In this document: in pieces, positions 58,594 through 64,000 of the stretch | How the letters are laid out: each line of letters starts with the position of its first letter | How positions within the stretch are numbered: position 1 is the first letter of the stretch | Assembly: GCA_963970005.1 (NCBI GenBank) | Contig: CAXAMN010006646.1 | Location: 216,682-280,681, forward strand | Source: Durusdinium trenchii | Taxonomy: Eukaryota > Sar > Dinophyceae > Suessiales > Symbiodiniaceae | DNA: 64,000 bases | Direction of reading: 5' to 3' | The notes under the pieces: generated by a model | What the model was told of the DNA's origin: nothing | What the model saw: only the letters and a program-made list of their open reading frames with translations | The model's database searches: none | Position numbers and translations under genes: made by a program

Positions 58594-58800
58594 GTGAGCC
58601 CCTAATAGCGTCCTTGCTCCTAGTAGCGATGCCAGGAGCCCCTGGTAGCGAAGCCAGGAGCCCCTAGTAGCTTCTTGTTCCGAGCTACTAGTAGTGTCCT
58701 TGCTCCTAGGAGCGATCTTGTTCCTAGTAGTATGGCCAGGAGCCTAGAAGCTATAGTAGTATGGCCAGGAGCCCCCCCATAGCGTCCTTGCTCCTAGTAG
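58594..58800. repeat. TAGCGATGCCAGGAGCCCC minisatellite
   Basis: About nine imperfect units alternating GTCCTTGCTCCTAGTAGCGA and GCCAGGAGCCCC. Same family as 55350-55425 and 10095-10212. Confidence 0.85.
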
Positions 58801-58936
58801 AGCACCAAAAAGAAATCTTCGAGCACATGCACTTAGCTTGTTTCCGCAAGATTCTGCAGGATCCAATAAATTGGAGATTACTCCCAAGGGTTTTGAGCAG
58901 GGACACTCCTTTCTGAGTTATACCTGGAACTTCGTT

Positions 58937-59800
58937 ACGGCAATAATAATTGCCGTTTTCATGAAACGTCGCCTTTTTCCGTTCTGCGGCGTTCTTCCAT
59001 ATTGATCTCATGGGGACGGCGTTTCTTGATGAAGTGCGGCAGCTTCGGTCAGTTGACGGCAATTTTGGTCCACACATCCATGCGCCTCAAAGAGTCATTT
59101 CAAACATTTCGTTTTAGTTTTAGTGCAGGCGAGTATGAATGAAAACATTGTAGGGTCTTGCTAGAAAGGCAACTGAACGTAAAAGGCGTCTTATTATATC
59201 AGCAAACTCGCACAGTCATGTGAAGTGGAAAGGGCAGCTGATGGAAGTGTCACATGCTGGGTGTTCGTCGGTTTTCGCGGGTAACTCGACCTCTTGCGCG
59301 GCGTTGCAGAAGATTTTGCGTTTAAAGTTACGGCGTTCTTACCCGTACTTGCGGCGTTTTTCCCCGTACTTACGGCGTTTCTCCCCGTACTTACGGCATT
59401 TTCCCCCTACTTACGGCGTCGTTCCCTTACCCTGTCTAGGGCCACTCAAGGGGGCAGCAAGACTTGTCACAACATGTCACAAGCGATCCTTTCAGCCATT
59501 GCATGATCAAAATGTGAACAAATCCTGCCGTGATGTCAATCGAGACCTTAGACAAGGGCTGCAACATCTTGAAAAGTGCTACCATGAGGCTTGAAAAAGA
59601 TGAGCTCTACTTACAAGTGAAAAAGGAGAAGGCAATTTCAGGGTATGGACGGACCAAAACAATATCCTATTTGGTAGATCAAACAAAAAGGCGATTCTTC
59701 TTTTGTGGCGGCGTTTTCACTTCTCTGACGGCGTTTTCACTTTCCAGGGATTGAGCTACGGCAGAAAAAAATGAGTTACGGCAAAAATTATTGCCTCGGG
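58937..59800. repeat. Cluster of TTACGGC words and 24-bp tandem units
   Basis: 58937-58956 is a perfect hairpin, ACGGCAAT-AATA-ATTGCCGT. 59325-59420 has four tandem units of CCGTACTTACGGCGTTTCTC type. Further GGCGTTTTCAC and TTACGGCAA words occur at 59705-59795. The word ACGGC is much denser here than elsewhere in the window. Confidence 0.7.
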
Positions 59801-60354
59801 AGGGTCTAGGTATGTCGACTGTACTCGACTAGTAGAATTTATCTGACGATGAAGTTAAGAGGGTGACAGGTGCCATCCCTTGACATAAAGGACATCATGA
59901 CTAATGAGTCAATGAGGACTATGGGTGCCTCGTGACCCACAGACGTGCCAGCCCGGGTACCGACTCAGCCAATATTTCGCAACAGGCTTGAAGGAAGGCA
60001 GACCTCCGATTGGCACAAAGGGCCAATGTTCTTTTGCCACGCAATATGTTGGGTCGCAATGAATGAAATCCATTCTCGAAATCATTTAGCATGGTAGTAG
60101 TTTAGTCTCTGAGAAGTATACCAACTCTCTGATTTGTCATTACCAACATTCGATACTTTAGAACATGGGGGGTTCAACCAAGTGAAATGTCTTCAACATG
60201 GTGTCGTTGTCCCACCTTTCGATTCCTCGTTCCTCGTCGCTCCGAGGCCCTTGAGCTCCGGCGTCAGGCGTGTGGGAGATCTGGGTCTAGGACAGATATT
60301 CTAAGGCATAGAGACCATCCAGAAGCTACTGTATGACTCAGAAGCTACAGAAGC
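59801..60354. other. No gene supported
   Basis: Nothing recognised. Confidence 0.45.
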
Positions 60355-60606
60355 TACTACTCAGGGTGGAGGCCATCGCTCTTAGGATGGAGGCCATCGC
60401 TCGTGTGGAGGCCATTGCTCTTAGGATGNNNNNNNNNNTTAGGATGGAGGCCATCGCTCGTGTGGAGGCCATTGCTCTTAGGATGGAGGCCATCGCTACT
60501 AGGGTGGAGGCCATGCCATCGCTCTTAGGATGGAGGCCATCGCTACTCGTGTGGAGGCCATCGCTCTTAGGTTGGAGGCCATGGCTATGAGGTTAGAAGC
60601 TACTCA
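60355..60606 (+). repeat. EAIA-coding minisatellite with gap
   Basis: Units of GATGGAGGCCATCGCTCTTA and close variants of 18-24 bp. On + the reading is VEAIALRMEAIARVEAIALR, then EAIATRVEAIALRLEAMAMR, continuing into a unique 3' frame to 60829. The array is interrupted by the 10-N gap (60429-60438), so its true length is unknown. Such runs recur in Symbiodiniaceae sequences (known to me, unchecked). Confidence 0.9.
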
Positions 60607-61512
60607 GAAGCTAGTTGGCGAGACCTTCTCAGAAGCTACACTCTCGCAGATGATCCCATGTACCCTTAGAATTCAACCGTGGAAGACAAGTTTCCTCTAC
60701 AACCCAGTGGTTTTGGGGTCCATGTCAATCTGGAGGAGGGTACGACTGGAGCCTCCAGCCACCCTGGCTGCGACTCCAAGCACCCTCGAATGTTCGAGGG
60801 CAGATCCAGGGCCGCAGGCCATCCATTGATGAAATTTATGCCGATCAATTGACCCCAGTCAGCCACCCCAATTGTCAATGTATAAATATGCCAAGCCCAC
60901 GGATGGTCTGTGATAGGGTTCCAATTTTGCCAGCAAGCTTGTTTGGTGCCAGACTCATGTGACTGAGGCTTGGAGGTGTCATGGTGAGTCTTGCAGGTCT
61001 TTTTGTTCGGATCATGGCCGGATCAGCATGGATTGGATCAACAAAAATATCAAACACATCCCCCCCAGGACAGCAGATCTTGGGACAGCTGAGGGGAGTT
61101 CAACAGGAGTTCACGTGACGTGACCGGTCGAACACCAGCGACTTGGAAAACATCCACAGCGACTTGGCATCCGTCGCATGCGTAGGCAGCAGAGGCGGCC
61201 AAGGACCAAGACACCTTGGAGGAGGAGCGGCAGGCGATACAGGCACGGCGAGACAGGACCCACATGGGTGGCGTGACGGAGGTCAATTCGAGGACCGACG
61301 CTTCGACGGGTGTCTTCTTTTCAGGTCACGAAAGGTAGCCCTTTAGGGGAACCTTGAGTTTGACTTGCGAAGCAAGTGTCGGCGAGTCCGGGTCGAATAA
61401 TTGATTGCTCAATTCAACCCCCCCCCTTCCTCCCCCCTCGAATTGATTTCTCAATACAGACTCCCCCCCCTGAAAAGTAGAGCCCACCTGTACAGGGTTC
61501 CACTCCAACAGC
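60607..61512. other. No gene supported
   Basis: The repeat-led frame ends at 60829. 61143-61346 has a GC-rich + frame without motif. Two C-runs (61420-61437, 61464-61472) lie beside partly repeated AATTGATT..CTCAAT words. Nothing else seen. Confidence 0.4.
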
Positions 61513-61633
61513 TGATATAGTGTGTCCATGCTTGACTGCTTCAAGGCTCAAAAGAGCAAGAGGATAAGACTCTGCGCATAAAAGACACTAGCGGTCTGCA
61601 CCTCTACCGTGTACGCCCTAGTCACTCTTTCAG

Positions 61634-61645
61634 TGGTAGCGGAGC
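61634..61645 (+). promoter_or_regulatory. Putative tRNA primer-binding site
   Basis: TGGTAGCGGAGC begins with TGGTAGC, the complement of the 3' end of initiator methionine tRNA used by many copia elements. It lies two bases after a CA dinucleotide that could end the LTR. Confidence 0.55.
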
Positions 61646-61710
61646 AGTGATCCTGGAAGACCCAGGTGAGCTCCTTTCCTAGGCATAGAATTGCTAGTGG
61701 GCAAACAGCC

Positions 61711-64000
61711 ATGGATTGGATAGACGACTGGGAAGAGCCTGATGCGGATGTGGCTTATGAGCCAGCAGCCTACGTGAATAGGCATGTGAGAAGAGAACCA
61801 GCAGCAATAGCAATGACAACACAGGTCACTACAAAGGTGCCCCCATCTTATGATGGAAAGACTTCATGGTTTTCCTATGAGGATGCCATAGACGATTGGT
61901 GTGATATCACCGAGCTGGAAGATGAGAAGAGAGGACCAGCTTTGAGAAACAGATTAGAAGGAGAAGCAGCTGTATACAAGCGTGTATTAGACAGAGATTC
62001 ATTGAAGGCTAATGAGCCACCAGGAGCAGGAGTAGATTACTTCAAACGAGTACTACGACCATATTTCGTGAAAGGATCAACCAATGTATTCCTATACAGG
62101 TTTATGCAATTCGTGCGATTCAATCGAGGATCAGCCGACATGATGAAATGGATGACAAGATTCCAGATTTTACTCCAAAGGCTTATGAGCAGTTGGATGG
62201 ACATGTTAGAACCAGTCACTCAAGCACATCCCCAAGTCCTTGCTCAGATGCAGGCAGATGCAGCGTTGACTGGAGTAGCACCAACGGCAGAAAGGATTCA
62301 GGAAATCATGCAGAATGTCAATGGCAATATGAGAATTCTTCATCAGAATGATTTTCCTTTAGGAGAGAATCTCATTGCCCTACTCATGCTGTCCCTTGCA
62401 GATTTGTCTCAGGACCAGCGAAACACTTTGACTTCATTGATGACTCATCGTGGCAGGGTCCTGCAGCAATACACCACAACAGAGTTGAGGACAGTGTTCA
62501 TCGAGATGTTCTGCACGACAAAGACTTCAGTAGACAATCCTTTGATGCAGCCGACAGGTGCTGGAGGTAGAAGATCATTTCTCGTACTAGACGAAGGAGA
62601 ACTCGATGGTACATTTGGCTATTGGGCCGAAGATGAAGAAGATGGAACTGAAGGATTTCTAGATGCCCTGGACGATGTCTTTTGGGTATATGATGATCAA
62701 AACTTCTCATGGTTCCAAAGGAGATTCCAAGGAAGAAGAGCCAGAAAAGGCAAAGGAAAAGGTAGAAGAAAAGGAAAAGGAAGATCAGGCCGCAGATTCT
62801 TCAGACCTCGTGGAAAAGGAAAAGGAAAGAGACGAGGTAAAGGCCATTTTGCTGATGAGCAACAGACAACATATCCAGAAGAGTACTTTGAAGAGAATCC
62901 TTATGAGGACACTTGGGAGTCAAACCAAGTAGCATATGATGCCATTCTTGCCGAAGATATGAATGACTATCTTCAAGGAGAATACGATGAAGCCAATGAC
63001 TTTTGGCAACAGCTTGAAGAAGCATGGTTTTCCCACAAGGGAAAAGGAAAAGGCAAGAGAAAAGGCAAGAAAGGAAAAGGAAAAGATAAAGGAGATGGCA
63101 AACAAGATGCAAACTATGCAAATCCACAACAGCCACGTTCTTTACCTGCACCTTCAAGATCTTCACAAGCATCAGGAGGTCAACAAGGTTTCTTTGCACA
63201 TTGTGTGACAGCAGCAGCTGAAGTCCATGACAGTGAGGTGGACTTGCTGTCAGGCATGATGACCTCATGTCAAGATGAAGCTGACTGCGCGGTCAACAAT
63301 GGTGAGACGATCTTCAATGGCATGGGTGCCCCTGTGAGGTACTCTTTGTCAAAGGAGATGCTCACAAAGGCTCCTGATGGCTTTGCGCTTATGAGCGCTG
63401 ATGGCTTTGCGCTTATGAGCGCTGAGGAAGAAGTGAAGGAGATGCAGGCCATTTCATTTTTGACTGAGAATCGCTTCCCGCCAACTATTGCAATCCTGGA
63501 CATTGGATGCACTAGAGCTATGGGATCAAGGCGAGCAGTCGACCATTTTTGCAACTATGTCGACAATCACTCAGATTGTGGATTATGGTACTCTTTTGAG
63601 TCTACCAAGAGCAAGTTTTACTTTGCCAATTCCCAGAAGGCTACTTGCTCTCAGAAACTGGTGATTTACATGTATGATCGTGCATGGACGATCCACCATA
63701 CAGAGTTCGACATAGTGGAAGAAGGAGAAGTCCCTTTGCTTATGAGCTTGCCACAGATGAGGAACTTAGGCTTTGAACTCAGGCTGACACCTCAACATGC
63801 TTATCTGACATCGGTGCCTCTTGGTATCAAATTTTTGGAGTTGAAGGTTGCAGCCAGTACTCATCTTGTGTTGGACTTCCAGGATATTGCATGGTATCTG
63901 TCTGACGTGCGTTGGCAGACTCAGCGTGAGAAGAGTTTTTACTCTCACCTCACTCACTATGAATATGGCCATATTTCTGTTGAACACAATAGTGATGAAG
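61711..64000 (+). CDS. Gag-Pol polyprotein, partial (763 codons, open at end)
   Basis: The ATG at 61711 starts an uninterrupted frame to the window end. Residues 1-300 are Gag-like (VPPSYDGKTSWFSYEDAIDD, then helical segments). Two linkers of repeated Lys-Gly/Arg (about 345-385 and 445-475) stand where a CCHC zinc knuckle would be expected; none is visible. At about 593 AILDIGCTRAMGSRRAV fits the retropepsin active site of dinoflagellate copia elements, with DIG in place of DTG/DSG. LLMSLPQMRNLGFEL follows, resembling the protease C-terminal strand. No stop or frameshift is present, so this copy looks young. The integrase and reverse transcriptase should lie to the right. Confidence 0.8.
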   Translation, partial: MDWIDDWEEPDADVAYEPAAYVNRHVRREPAAIAMTTQVTTKVPPSYDGKTSWFSYEDAIDDWCDITELEDEKRGPALRNRLEGEAAVYKRVLDRDSLKANEPPGAGVDYFKRVLRPYFVKGSTNVFLYRFMQFVRFNRGSADMMKWMTRFQILLQRLMSSWMDMLEPVTQAHPQVLAQMQADAALTGVAPTAERIQEIMQNVNGNMRILHQNDFPLGENLIALLMLSLADLSQDQRNTLTSLMTHRGRVLQQYTTTELRTVFIEMFCTTKTSVDNPLMQPTGAGGRRSFLVLDEGELDGTFGYWAEDEEDGTEGFLDALDDVFWVYDDQNFSWFQRRFQGRRARKGKGKGRRKGKGRSGRRFFRPRGKGKGKRRGKGHFADEQQTTYPEEYFEENPYEDTWESNQVAYDAILAEDMNDYLQGEYDEANDFWQQLEEAWFSHKGKGKGKRKGKKGKGKDKGDGKQDANYANPQQPRSLPAPSRSSQASGGQQGFFAHCVTAAAEVHDSEVDLLSGMMTSCQDEADCAVNNGETIFNGMGAPVRYSLSKEMLTKAPDGFALMSADGFALMSAEEEVKEMQAISFLTENRFPPTIAILDIGCTRAMGSRRAVDHFCNYVDNHSDCGLWYSFESTKSKFYFANSQKATCSQKLVIYMYDRAWTIHHTEFDIVEEGEVPLLMSLPQMRNLGFELRLTPQHAYLTSVPLGIKFLELKVAASTHLVLDFQDIAWYLSDVRWQTQREKSFYSHLTHYEYGHISVEHNSDE

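Larger units (their letters stand above)
61513..64000 (+). mobile_element. Ty1/copia-like LTR retrotransposon, 5' part
   Basis: Only the left end is in the window. The leader (about 61513-61710) contains CATAAAAG (possible TATA), a TTTCA end and a primer-binding-like site, then a long Gag-Pol frame. The 5' LTR limits are a guess (TG at 61513, CA at 61631-61632), because the 3' LTR lies outside. No integrase or reverse transcriptase is reached before the window ends. Confidence 0.7.

Noticed and set aside
58178..60606. CRISPR-like regular repeats
   Set aside because: Units are directly tandem without unique spacers and translate as EAIA; a eukaryotic minisatellite.
1..64000. tRNA, rRNA, dinoflagellate spliced-leader RNA, telomere repeats
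   Set aside because: Looked for characteristic words by eye and found none; a covariance-model scan was not possible.

Overview
The window looks like nuclear DNA of a dinoflagellate, most likely a Symbiodiniaceae-type alga. Four things point there. Genes are split into many short exons whose donors are a mixture of GT, GC and GA, with AG|G acceptors. A tandem and dispersed minisatellite translates as repeated EAIA(L/T)R(M/L/V). A Ty1/copia-like polyprotein has lysine/glycine-rich linkers. Introns can be only 50-60 nt. Two 10-N runs (29143-29152, 60429-60438) are scaffold gaps. There is no bacterial-style operon, no CRISPR array, and I found no tRNA, rRNA or spliced-leader gene.

Layout. 0-13 kb is repeat-rich: a diverged 1-kb tandem duplication, a 350-bp inverted repeat, three nested-palindrome foldback elements and a 400-bp G/T array. 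13-28 kb has scattered + strand exons, including a CAP-Gly gene at 24.8-25.6 kb, and an AT-rich island (16.4-17.2 kb) with wrecked pieces of a virus-like helicase/zinc-finger gene. 28.2-29.2 kb holds an array of near-identical micro-exons coding Glu-Pro-Lys-Ala repeats. 30-43 kb is a minus-strand block. It holds a very large multi-exon gene of an expanded dinoflagellate family (about 30.0-36.4 kb), a small exon group (37.1-37.6 kb), and a second gene whose 13 exons join in one frame to a stop at 39565. 46.0-47.9 kb is a second AT-rich island with a decayed tail-fibre-like repeat gene. 48-58 kb is mainly + strand: a coiled-coil gene, an IQ-motif/HIT-like gene and several orphan exons. 58.2-60.6 kb is minisatellite. 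61.5-64.0 kb is the 5' part of a copia-like retrotransposon running off the window.

All exon joins were made by hand from frame, phase and splice dinucleotides, so boundaries are hypotheses unless stated. Family assignments for the large minus-strand gene and the virus-like fragments rest on motif recognition from memory, not on searches. The most interesting items are the GC/GA introns bounded by 5-8 nt direct repeats (introner-like), the micro-exon array, two identical A7 frameshifts in the large gene, and the two AT-rich virus-like relics.
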